In this document: one piece after another, positions 1 through 8,500 of the stretch
How positions within the stretch are numbered: position 1 is the first letter of the stretch
Layout of the letters: each line of letters opens with the position of its first letter
Assembly: GCA_002426025.1 (NCBI GenBank)
Contig: DINP01000116.1
Span: 1 to 11,636 of the forward strand
Reading direction: 5' to 3'
Length of the DNA stretch: 11,636 nucleotides
Source: Bacteroidales bacterium UBA5537
Lineage (GTDB): Bacteria; Bacteroidota; Bacteroidia; Bacteroidales; Lentimicrobiaceae
The notes under the pieces: model-generated
The model's input: only the letters and a program-made list of their open reading frames with translations
What the model was told of the DNA's origin: nothing
The model's database searches: none
Translations under genes and position numbers: made by a program

Positions 1-207
1 AATAACATCAAGCACATGCTTCAGAAAAACATACCACATGTCAGTATTGTAATCAATGATGTAAAGGCAAGAGGCATGTCGTATGACTACGGATATGAAT
101 ACACCTATTATGCTGAAGAAAAGAAAAAAACATGGCTCGATCATTTAAAGCCTAAACGTAGACATAAAACAAAAACCAATAGTTTAAGCACAAAGAAGAA
201 AAAGTAG
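1..207 (+). CDS. C-terminal fragment of a Wzc-like exopolysaccharide tyrosine autokinase (5' end outside window)
   Basis: The reading frame is open from base 1 to the TAG at 205-207, giving 68 residues, so the gene begins upstream of the window. The visible part contains the phrase IVINDVKARG followed by a tyrosine cluster (YDYGYEYTYY, six Tyr in ten residues). That matches the end of bacterial BY-kinases/Wzc polysaccharide co-polymerases: the last strand of the kinase fold (V.ND), then the Tyr-rich tail that is autophosphorylated in trans. In that family the protein sits in the inner membrane and controls polymerisation and export of capsule or exopolysaccharide. The Walker motifs and transmembrane segments would lie upstream and cannot be checked. 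The tail continues for about 30 residues past the Tyr cluster as a strongly basic segment ending in four Lys. A terminator follows directly, so this is the last gene of its transcript. The family call rests on the tail only but is fairly distinctive. Confidence 0.8.
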   Translation, partial: NNIKHMLQKNIPHVSIVINDVKARGMSYDYGYEYTYYAEEKKKTWLDHLKPKRRHKTKTNSLSTKKKK

Positions 208-219
208 AATCTTTCGTAA

Positions 220-259
220 CACAAAAAAAGCTTTCCGGAAAAGGAAGGCTTTTTTTGTG
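220..259 (+). terminator. Rho-independent terminator after the kinase gene
   Basis: A 17-bp stem (220-236 with 243-259, one G-U wobble, 6-nt loop) starts 12 nt after the stop codon. The outer stem consists of an A-run on the left and a T-run on the right, so the right arm supplies the U-tract. Because the stem is A/T-symmetric at its base, it could also act on the other strand. Confidence 0.85.
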
Positions 260-265
260 GACAAA

Positions 266-282
266 TTCCCCAATACGGGGAA
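266..282. repeat. Small GC-rich inverted repeat just past the terminator
   Basis: A perfect 6-bp inverted repeat, TTCCCC-AATAC-GGGGAA, lies 7 nt beyond the kinase terminator. No T-run follows on the plus strand, so it is not an obvious second terminator. It could be an operator-like site or chance; no function is assigned. Confidence 0.35.
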
Positions 283-623
283 GGAAATAAAATTAACGCC
301 CGGATACTTATTAAGAAATATTATAAATTATCATTTGTATAACCTTCGTCATATTCCCAATCCTTTGCCCAGCATGCACTCCATAGCCTGTTGATAAATG
401 AGATAATAACCTGAAGAGGTTCTAAAAGCAGTGGCATAATTTTTCATTATTGATGATAACCAGTTAAGATCAGGGATGAAATAAAAAGCTTAACAGGAAA
501 TTCGAATGAGGGGGAAATCATTCAACATGCTAATTAATAAGTTTAGCCGGGGATAGATCAACCAGCTAATCCAGCAATATTAACCCACTCGTACAATTCT
601 ACAACACTAACTAAAAAGGGATA
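283..623. other. Gene-free leader region upstream of the first giant gene
   Basis: This AT-rich stretch has no coding frame I can support and no tRNA-like or riboswitch-like structure that I recognise. No perfect match to the Bacteroidota -7 consensus TAnnTTTG was found. The nearest thing is TATCATTTG at 329-337, which has one extra base. Near the end, positions 593-612 resemble positions 5471-5491 in front of the paralogue (ACAATT, then CTA, then CAA.ACTAAC), suggesting a shared 5' leader element. The promoter of the downstream gene should be somewhere here, because a strong terminator lies upstream. Confidence 0.4.
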
Positions 624-640
624 AACTTAACACTTAAGTT
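624..640 (+). repeat. Perfect hairpin immediately upstream of the first giant gene's start codon
   Basis: AACTTAA-CAC-TTAAGTT is a perfect 7-bp inverted repeat with a 3-nt loop, ending 4 nt before the ATG at 645. It occupies the place where a ribosome binding site would be, and no Shine-Dalgarno sequence is visible. A small stem here could affect translation initiation, but it is A/T-rich and weak, so chance is possible. Confidence 0.4.
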
Positions 641-644
641 AAAA

Positions 645-3600
645 ATGAGGGAAAAAGCATTTGTTGATACCAACACAGAATACCGAATTAAATTCCGGTT
701 CATTATACTCACCATCTTATTGGTAGTTTTTTACACTTCACTATTATTTAGTGCCACAATATACATTGACCCAACCAATACGGCTTCAAATCAAAATGGG
801 TCAATTACAAATCCGTATAATTCATGGAACCAGTTCACGCTAACCAATGGAAATATCTATTTGCAAAAACGTGGCACAACCTATACAATGGCAGGTGGAA
901 TATCACTTACGGCCAAAAATAACATCACACTTGGCGCTTATGGGTCAGGAGCAAAACCCAAAATTATAAGCACTTCTGCTACGGCAAGGGTTATCAGAAT
1001 CACGAATTCCACCAATTGCATTGTACGTGATCTGGAAATTACATCGACTGTTGGGGTTCTTGGTCCAATTGCGATCGGTATAGATGGTTCATCAGCCAAC
1101 AATCTTATTGATAGTTGCCTGCTTCACAATTGCGAGTATGGGGTTAATATAGGAACCAATGTTGGAATGATGGGAAACCGGATCATGCGGACAATCATTC
1201 ACAACACTGGTGATGATGGAATGTACCTCAAAGACATGAAAGATATTGAGGTAGGGTTTTGTCACATCTATGATGTAAACAAAAAATACCTTATTAATCC
1301 CGACCAAAGCTATTCAGCCGGAGACTGCATTCAAATAGTAGGCAACCCTACACTTGCCAATGCACTTACAATTAATATTCATGATAACGTGCTTGACCAT
1401 AGCAGTATGGGTAACAAATTCTGTCTCATCGTTGTGGGCGAATATTACTCAGGTGATATTATTGGAAACACAATGACGGGAAGCAGTTCAACCAGTTGCA
1501 TGTATCTATGGCATTCAACCGGAACAGTAAACGTTTCAAAGAACACACTTCAAAATGGTTCTTATGCAATCTACTCATATGTTCATGATCTTCAGGTAAA
1601 TTACAATAAAATTATAAACAATTCATTAGGCATCTTTATATTGCCAAGTTATGTTGCCCAAACAACACTCACAGCCCTTAACAATGTTTTCTATAACATA
1701 AATTCAGCCTGTATCTCAATTACTACTTCAACTTCTTCGCTGGTTTCAAAGAACAATGCATTCTTCCTGACCGGAACTTCAGGTAAAGCATATTCGACCA
1801 ATTCAAACGCAGTTACGTCTAACTATAATAACTTCAACATTCAGCAAAACGGATTTATAAACAGTTACAGTACCCTGGCATCCTGGCGTTCAGCAACGGG
1901 TAATGATCTTAACTCTTTTGTTGGAAACCCAATGTTTGTAAACCCGGCTATCAAAGACTTTTGCCTTCAAACAGGATCACCCTGTATCAATACAGGTACA
2001 AATGTTAATTTACAATATGATTACTTTGGCACCCAGGTTCCACAACAAAATATTCCAGATATCGGGTTGCATGAATATACGAGCACTCAGGGAGGAACCA
2101 ATTTACCTCCGTCAATCAACAATCAGATTTTTCAGATAAATGAGAACAGCGCCAATGGAACAACTGTAGGGAACGTTGTTGCAAGTGATCCGAATTCTGG
2201 ACAGGTGCTTACATTCTCAATTACCGGAGGGAATACAAACAATGCCTTTTCTGTCAATGCTGCTTCTGGAGCAATTATAGTAGCTAACAGTCAGGCATTA
2301 AATTATGAAGTCACTTCCTCATTTCCACTTACTGTCAGGGTTACCGATAACGGATCAGGGTTCTTATGGTCGCAGGCAACAGTTACAGTTAACCTGAATA
2401 ATGTAAATGAAAACCCTGTTATCTCGAATCAGGGATTTTCGGTGGTTCAAAATGCCTCAAACGGAACAATTGTGGGGACAGTTTCAGCATCTGATCCAGA
2501 TCAGGGACAATCTCTCAGTTTCTCAATCACTGCTGGAAACACCAATAATGTTTTTTACATTAATTCAACTTCTGGCAACATTACAGTTGCTAATTCCACT
2601 GGATTATCAGCCGGATCTTACAACCTGACCGTCAGAGCAACCGACAATGGAAGCCCGATATTATGGTCAGCCGCAACTGTAACAATCACTGTTAACCCAG
2701 CGGCTAACCAACCTCCGGTAATTGCCAACCAATCGTTTAATGTAGCTCAAAATTCGCCAAACGGTACTATTGTCGGCACTATCGTAGCAACAGACCCCAA
2801 TGCAGGACAAATACTTTCATACTCTATCATCTCTGGAAATTCAAATACTGCCTTTTCAATAAATACAACCAATGGAAATCTCAGCGTTTTTAATTCAGCC
2901 GGGATGACGAATTCTACATTTTTGCTAACCGTCAGGGTGACAGATAATGGAAATCCCAGCCTATATTCACAGGCTGTTATCACGATTAATATTACTCAGC
3001 AAATTAATCTGGCTCCTGTAATTTCAAATCAGATTTTTTCGTTAAACGAGAATACGCAATACGGAACATTAATCGGAACTGTGGTAGCCTCTGACCCAAA
3101 TTCAGGACAAACACTTTCCTATACAATTACTGCAGGAAATACCAATAATGCATTTGCAATCAATTTATTGACCGGCAGTCTGACTGTCAATAACCCACTG
3201 ATTCTTAACTACGAATATATTCAGACCTTCTCCTTAACCGTAAGAGTTACCGACAATGGGACTGGTCCGCTTTGGTCGCAAGCTTCAATAACTATAAATC
3301 TTATAAATATAAATGAGCCACCGGTTATCAATGAAAGCACTTTCACAATTGCGCAAAATGCTCCAAATGGGACTTTTGTAGGAACAGTAAGTGGAGCTGA
3401 TCCCGATTTTGGTCAAAGTATTACCTACCAGATAATATCAGGAAATAATTTGGGACAATTCTCGATTAATGGTTCGAATGGAAATATTACCGTAGTCAAT
3501 ACAGCAGCCCTCATTCCAAGCACTGTTATTTTAACAGTGCGGGGGACAGACAATGGAACTCCTTCACTTTGGTCACAGGCAGCAATCTCAATTATTATTA

Positions 3601-5120
3601 CCCAAAATGGCAATCAATCGCCTGTTATTTCAAATCAGAGTTTTTCAATTGATGAGAATGTCCCTACCGGAACACTTGTTGGAGCTGTTATAGCATCAGA
3701 CCCTGATCAGGGACAGTCAGTTACCTTTAGCATAATCAGCGGCAATACCAACAATGCATTCACATTGAACCAATATACAGGAAACCTGAGTGTGAATAAC
3801 TCCATGGTGCTTAATTACGAGTATATTCAATCCTTTGCCTTAACTATAAGAGCAACTGACAACGGGCCCGGGTCGCTATGGTCAGAAGCAATTATAAATG
3901 TTAATGTTAACAACCTTAATGAAGCCCCTATAATTAACGAATGTACTTTTGAAATTAATGCTTTTACACCCAATGGCACCCTGGTTGGTCAGATTTCGGG
4001 TCGCGACCCGGATATAGGACAATCAATCACCTATCAAATAATTTCAGGGAATAACAGTAATCTGTTTTCTCTTAATCCAACTAATGGAAACCTCACAGTT
4101 GCAAACTCCGCTTCCCTAAGTGCAGGAACAGTAGCATTAGTTGTAAGAATAACAGACAATGGGTCTCCTGTCTTGTGGTCGCAGGCAATTGTAACGGTAG
4201 TTATTGTTCAGCAAGGAAATCAGTCACCAGTAATCGCTAATCAAATTTTTAATGCAAATGAGAATTTAGCTTATGGAACACTGATAGGAAGTGTAGTTGC
4301 TTCGGACCCCGACGCCGGACAAACAATAACCTATAGCATAACAGGAGGAAATACAAATTATGCTTTCTCAATCAATCCGTCAACCGGGAATGTGTTGGTT
4401 AACAATGTAATGGCACTAAATTACGAATACATCCAGTCGTTTTCACTAACAGTAAGGGTTACCGACAACGGATCAGGTTCATTATGGTCAGAAGCAATTA
4501 TTACAATAAATATAAATAATCTGAATGAGCCTCCGGTTATGAATGAAAGTTCGTTTACTGTTCCTGAATTTGCATACAATGGATCCTTTGTTGGCATAGT
4601 TACAGGCTCAGATCCAGATATTGGGCAATCCGTTACCTATCAAATTCTTTCAGGAAACATATCCAATGCGTTTTATCTAAATGCTGCCAATGGTGCGTTA
4701 AATGTAACCAACAGTCAGGCCCTGAATGCAAATACAAATCCGGTATTTTATCTTACTGTCAGAATTCAGGACAATGGCGTTCCTTCTTTGTATTCTACCG
4801 GCATAATCAGGGTTGATGTGATCAGGAATAAACAAGAAGCAGCCCTTTTAGATTCACAAGTAATTGATGAAGAGCTCAACCCTTCCTTTATAATTTACCC
4901 TAATCCTTCACCGAATGGAATATTCAAACTGAAATCCGATTCATTTAACGGAAATGCAGATCTTCAGATTTTCAATACATCAGGAAAACTTATCAATGTT
5001 CAAAAAATTACTTCCGCATCAGGAACAGAGATTGACTTGTCTGATCAAGCAGATGGCATCTACCTTTTAAAGGTAGCCATCGAGCATAAAAGCTATCCAT
5101 ATAAGCTCATTAAAAATTAA
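645..5120 (+). CDS. Secreted beta-helix / cadherin-like repeat protein with T9SS sorting domain (1491 aa)
   Basis: Residues 1-37 form a signal peptide with a long basic N-region, a hydrophobic core (IILTILLVVFYTSLLF) and probable cleavage after FSA. Residues 38 to about 480 form a right-handed parallel beta-helix head: it opens with YIDPTN...NPYNSW, runs through Asn-rich rungs, carries conserved D190-D191-G and G-D227-C-I-Q-I motifs, and closes with the typical SPCINTG...DIGLHEY ending. Nine cadherin-like repeats begin at residues 489, 591, 691, 791, 893, 993, 1095, 1195 and 1297. Repeats 1, 4, 6 and 8 keep the calcium-ligand motifs (.EN near the start, NYE, N.NE linker); the others have largely lost them. 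Residues about 1416-1491 form a type A T9SS sorting domain (YPNPSPNG, GIYLLK, KLIKN), predicting export across the outer membrane with surface anchoring or release. Known bacterial cadherin-like domains bind calcium and often polysaccharide; an adhesin or matrix role here is inferred. Enzymatic activity of the head is possible but unproven. Only this ATG gives a signal peptide. Confidence 0.9.
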   Translation: MREKAFVDTNTEYRIKFRFIILTILLVVFYTSLLFSATIYIDPTNTASNQNGSITNPYNSWNQFTLTNGNIYLQKRGTTYTMAGGISLTAKNNITLGAYGSGAKPKIISTSATARVIRITNSTNCIVRDLEITSTVGVLGPIAIGIDGSSANNLIDSCLLHNCEYGVNIGTNVGMMGNRIMRTIIHNTGDDGMYLKDMKDIEVGFCHIYDVNKKYLINPDQSYSAGDCIQIVGNPTLANALTINIHDNVLDHSSMGNKFCLIVVGEYYSGDIIGNTMTGSSSTSCMYLWHSTGTVNVSKNTLQNGSYAIYSYVHDLQVNYNKIINNSLGIFILPSYVAQTTLTALNNVFYNINSACISITTSTSSLVSKNNAFFLTGTSGKAYSTNSNAVTSNYNNFNIQQNGFINSYSTLASWRSATGNDLNSFVGNPMFVNPAIKDFCLQTGSPCINTGTNVNLQYDYFGTQVPQQNIPDIGLHEYTSTQGGTNLPPSINNQIFQINENSANGTTVGNVVASDPNSGQVLTFSITGGNTNNAFSVNAASGAIIVANSQALNYEVTSSFPLTVRVTDNGSGFLWSQATVTVNLNNVNENPVISNQGFSVVQNASNGTIVGTVSASDPDQGQSLSFSITAGNTNNVFYINSTSGNITVANSTGLSAGSYNLTVRATDNGSPILWSAATVTITVNPAANQPPVIANQSFNVAQNSPNGTIVGTIVATDPNAGQILSYSIISGNSNTAFSINTTNGNLSVFNSAGMTNSTFLLTVRVTDNGNPSLYSQAVITINITQQINLAPVISNQIFSLNENTQYGTLIGTVVASDPNSGQTLSYTITAGNTNNAFAINLLTGSLTVNNPLILNYEYIQTFSLTVRVTDNGTGPLWSQASITINLININEPPVINESTFTIAQNAPNGTFVGTVSGADPDFGQSITYQIISGNNLGQFSINGSNGNITVVNTAALIPSTVILTVRGTDNGTPSLWSQAAISIIITQNGNQSPVISNQSFSIDENVPTGTLVGAVIASDPDQGQSVTFSIISGNTNNAFTLNQYTGNLSVNNSMVLNYEYIQSFALTIRATDNGPGSLWSEAIINVNVNNLNEAPIINECTFEINAFTPNGTLVGQISGRDPDIGQSITYQIISGNNSNLFSLNPTNGNLTVANSASLSAGTVALVVRITDNGSPVLWSQAIVTVVIVQQGNQSPVIANQIFNANENLAYGTLIGSVVASDPDAGQTITYSITGGNTNYAFSINPSTGNVLVNNVMALNYEYIQSFSLTVRVTDNGSGSLWSEAIITININNLNEPPVMNESSFTVPEFAYNGSFVGIVTGSDPDIGQSVTYQILSGNISNAFYLNAANGALNVTNSQALNANTNPVFYLTVRIQDNGVPSLYSTGIIRVDVIRNKQEAALLDSQVIDEELNPSFIIYPNPSPNGIFKLKSDSFNGNADLQIFNTSGKLINVQKITSASGTEIDLSDQADGIYLLKVAIEHKSYPYKLIKN
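2109..4832 (+). repeat. Array of nine cadherin-like repeats in alternating 306/300-bp units
   Basis: Repeats start at 2109, 2415, 2715, 3015, 3321, 3621, 3927, 4227 and 4533, giving spacings of 306, 300, 300, 306, 300, 306, 300 and 306. The 306-bp (A) repeats carry NEN or DEN near the start, NYE in the middle and an N.NE. linker. The 300-bp (B) repeats have Q, A or (repeat 9 only) E at the first position, no E in the middle, and a linker such as QNGNQS or QQINLA. Order is A-B-B-A-B-A-B-A-B. Repeats 4-5, 6-7 and 8-9 are the clearest duplicated pairs (606 bp each). All nine keep DPD or DPN and DNG. Confidence 0.9.
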
Positions 5121-5141
5121 CCCATTTAAATTTGGAAAATG

Positions 5142-5177
5142 AAAACAGCGGCTACAAAATGTAGTCGCTGTTTTTTT
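5142..5177 (+). terminator. Rho-independent terminator after the first giant gene
   Basis: A 15-bp stem (5142-5156 with 5160-5174, one G-U wobble, AAA loop) begins 22 nt after the stop codon and ends in a run of seven T (5171-5177). It separates the two giant genes into different transcripts unless there is readthrough. Confidence 0.88.
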
Positions 5178-5502
5178 ATCAATACAATTTTACATGCACC
5201 CAATATACATTTGTAAAAACTAAGTAAAATCTCTGATTTCATTTAGCCAAAGGGAATATTTTTCAGGCAGGAATATTTATAAACTTGTAAATCAATAGGT
5301 TTAAATAATTGTCTGAATTAGATTACAGGCCGAATTATTAATTAAAAATCATTCTAAAGTAAAAATAAATGACAAATCAGGGATTACCTTTTCCATATTT
5401 ATTGATAATACTATGATCAAAGTTCAGAAGTAATCTGATCGGAAATCCAGCCTATTGAAAGGCAAAAACTACAATTACTAACAAAACTAACAGATAAGAA
5501 AG
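5178..5502. other. Gene-free leader region upstream of the second giant gene
   Basis: This is an AT-rich stretch with no supportable ORF and no RNA gene or riboswitch that I recognise. It should contain the promoter of the gene at 5503. Positions 5471-5491 (ACAATTACTAACAAAACTAAC) resemble 593-612 in front of the paralogue. The 5491-5502 spacer contains AAGAAAG just before ATG, a weak purine-rich tract rather than a true Shine-Dalgarno site. Confidence 0.45.
5206..5213 (+). promoter_or_regulatory. Candidate Bacteroidota -7 box for the second giant gene
   Basis: TACATTTG matches the Bacteroidota housekeeping sigma -7 consensus TAnnTTTG exactly and lies just after the upstream terminator. There is no convincing TTTG -33 box at the expected distance, only TTTT at 5188-5191. 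If real, it implies a leader of roughly 280 nt. Another consensus match at 5127-5134 lies before the terminator, which shows how easily this motif arises by chance in AT-rich DNA. Confidence 0.3.
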
Positions 5503-8500
5503 ATGAAAAGTTCATTGTTATCAGTAGCCAGGCTTTTTACTGGCTTTACAGGACTTCGTGCAGCAGGCGTATTAGTGATTTTTCTGATAGTTCAGCTCAA
5601 TTTGTCCGCTCAAACGACTGTTTATATTGATCCAACCAATACGGCAGCAAATCAGGATGGGACAATTTCAAATCCATATAATTCATGGAACAATGTGACT
5701 TTTACTAATGGCAATTCATATTTACAGAAAAGAGGAACAACTTTTACAACCGCAGGTGGCATTACACTCACCAATAAGAGTAATATCACAATTGGAGCTT
5801 ATGGAAGTGGTCCAAAACCAGTAATTATTAGCACCTCATCATCAGCAAGAATTGTAAGATTAACCAGTTCTACCAATTGTATAATACGTGATATTGAGAT
5901 CACTTCTACTGTGGGTGTTTTAGGCCCAATTGCTATTGGCATTGATGGTTCTTCAGCAAATAACCTGATAGATAGTTGCCACCTTCACACATGTCAATAC
6001 GGCGTAAACATGGGAGTGACTGTTGGTATGCTTGGAAACCGTATCCTGAGGACCATTATCCATGAAACAGGGGATGATGGAATGTACTTGAAAGACATGA
6101 AGGATATCGAAGTTGGACATTGTCTTATTTATGACGTTAACAGAAAATATCTGGTTAACCCTGATCAGAGCTATTCAGCAGGAGATTGTATACAAATTGT
6201 CGGGAATCCAACAACTGCGAATGCACTGACAATTAATATCCATGATAACATACTGGATCACAGCAGCATGGGTAACAAATTCTGCCTAATAGTTGTCGGA
6301 GAATACTATGGCGGTACGATAGAAGGAAATACAATGACTGGAATAAAGGGGTCAACCAGTTGTATTTATCTATGGCATACCACCGGGACTATCCATGTAA
6401 GAAAAAATGTTCTTCAGCAGGGCAGTTATGGGATTTATTCCTATGTGCATGATTTGCAGGTTCATTACAATAAATTTATAGGTAATAGTATCGGCATAAG
6501 CCTTTTGCCAAGCTCGCTTACACAAACAACACTTACCTGTTATAATAATGTTTTTTATGACAATTCAAGTTTTGGTGTTGCAATAAATACAGCATCGAAT
6601 CCTTCATCATTTATTTGCAGAAACAATGCATTCTACATAGTTGGTAGTAGTGCCAGGGCTTTTGTTACAACCAATGCTTTGGTTACGTCTAACCACAATA
6701 ACTTCAATGTTCAGCAGTCGAGTTTTATCAATAGCTATGGAACACTGGCTTCGTGGCAGAGCGCAACAGGCAATGATATAAATTCATTTGTCGCCAATCC
6801 ATCTTTTGTTAATCCGACAATAGGCGACTTCTGTGTACAATCAAATTCACCCTGTATAAATACGGGAAATGATGTTGGTTTAACTACTGACTTTTTTGGC
6901 ACTTCAGTGCCACAGGCAAGTGGCCCCGATATCGGAATTCATGAATTCATTGCAACCACAGGCAACCAGCCACCAACCATCTCAAATCAAATTTTCAGCA
7001 TAGCTGAGAATACACCAAATGGGACACTCGTTGGGCAAGTGATTGCTTCTGACCCAGATGCCGGTCAAACAATTAGTTATACAATTACTGGGGGAAACAG
7101 CAGTAACGCTTTCAGTCTGAATTCATCAACCGGTGCATTGATTGTCGCCAATACAGCAGCAGTGAATTATGAGTCAACCACTTCGTTTCAGTTATCTGTC
7201 CAGGTACAGGATAACGGCACAGGAAGCCTCACTGCCAGTGCAATAGTCACAGTCAATGTAACCAATGTAAATGAAGCCCCTCAGATGAACGGGCAAACAT
7301 TTTCAATAAACGAGAATTCAGCTAATGGAACTCAGGTTGGAACAATGATAGCAACTGACCCTGATCAGGGACAGACTATCACCTATTCCATTCAATCAGG
7401 AAATACCAATAATGCGTTTGCAATTAACGCATCAACAGGGCAAATCATTGTAAACAATGCGGTTGCTCTGGATTATGAAAGTCAGCAAAATTTCCAACTG
7501 ATTATCAGGGCACAGGATAACGGCACACCCGGTTTGAACACAACAGCCACAGCACAGATAAACATTACCAACCTTAATGAGAACCCGGTAATTTCAAATC
7601 AATCTTTTGCCGTTCCAAGCAATTCACCAAATGGCACAATGGCGGGTGTTGTTGTAGCTACTGATCCGGATAACAACCAAACGCTTAGCTATTCAATCAC
7701 AGCAGGCAATCCAAATACTGCATTCTCGATTAATGCTTCAACCGGCACATTAACCGTTGCCAATAGTTCAGTTATAAACTACATTACCAATCCTGTATTT
7801 ACTCTTACAGTCAGAGTACAGGACAACGGAAGCCCGGTGTTATCTTCATTCGCAACAATAACTGTTAATATTACTCCGACAAACAATGCTCCTGTTATTG
7901 CAAACCAATCCTTTGCAATTAATGAAAACAGCCCTCAGGGTACAAGCGTTGGTCAGGTCATTGCAACTGATCCCGATCCCGGACAGACACTCACTTATTC
8001 ATTGATTTCCGGAAACACAGGCAATACATTCCTGATGAGCAGTTCGGGTTTAATTTCTGTTGCAAATGCTCAAATGCTCAATTTTGAAAATCAATCATCC
8101 TATCAATTGCTGATACAGGTTTCTGACAATGGAATCCCTCAATTGGCTTCCTCAACAAATATAACCATTATGGTTAACAATGTTAATGAAGTGCCCAGTG
8201 TAGCGGCAAATCAAGCCTTCACACTTGCCGAGCATGTACCTACGGGCACTGTAGCAGGTAATGTTCAGGCATCTGACCCTGATAATGGCCAATCATTGAC
8301 ATACAGTATTGTTGCAGGAAATACAAACAACTCTTTTGTAATCGCACCATCAACCGGTGTATTAAGCGTATTGGGAACTGTTTGTTTTGAAGCATGTGGT
8401 GAATACAATCTGACAATAAGGGCAACAGATAATGGGTCGCCTGCTCTTTACGATGAAGGTGCAGTTCACATAACATTAACAGATGTGAATGAGAATCCTG

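Noticed and set aside
645..2108. Assigning the beta-helix head to a specific polysaccharide lyase or epimerase family
   Set aside because: The fold is clear, but I do not recognise a family-defining catalytic triad. The D-D-G and G-D-C motifs alone do not decide between an enzyme and a binding domain.
2407..2628. Short out-of-frame ORFs within the repeat arrays (also at 8240-8476 and 10010-10192)
   Set aside because: They are shadows of the long coding frame, without independent start context or domain content.
5127..5134. TAAATTTG, a match to the Bacteroidota -7 consensus
   Set aside because: It sits just before the terminator of the upstream gene, so a transcript from it would end at once; it is likely a chance match.
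5140..5214. A 25-codon ATG frame beginning MKTAATKC just after the first giant gene
   Set aside because: It overlaps the terminator stem and T-run completely and has no family resemblance.
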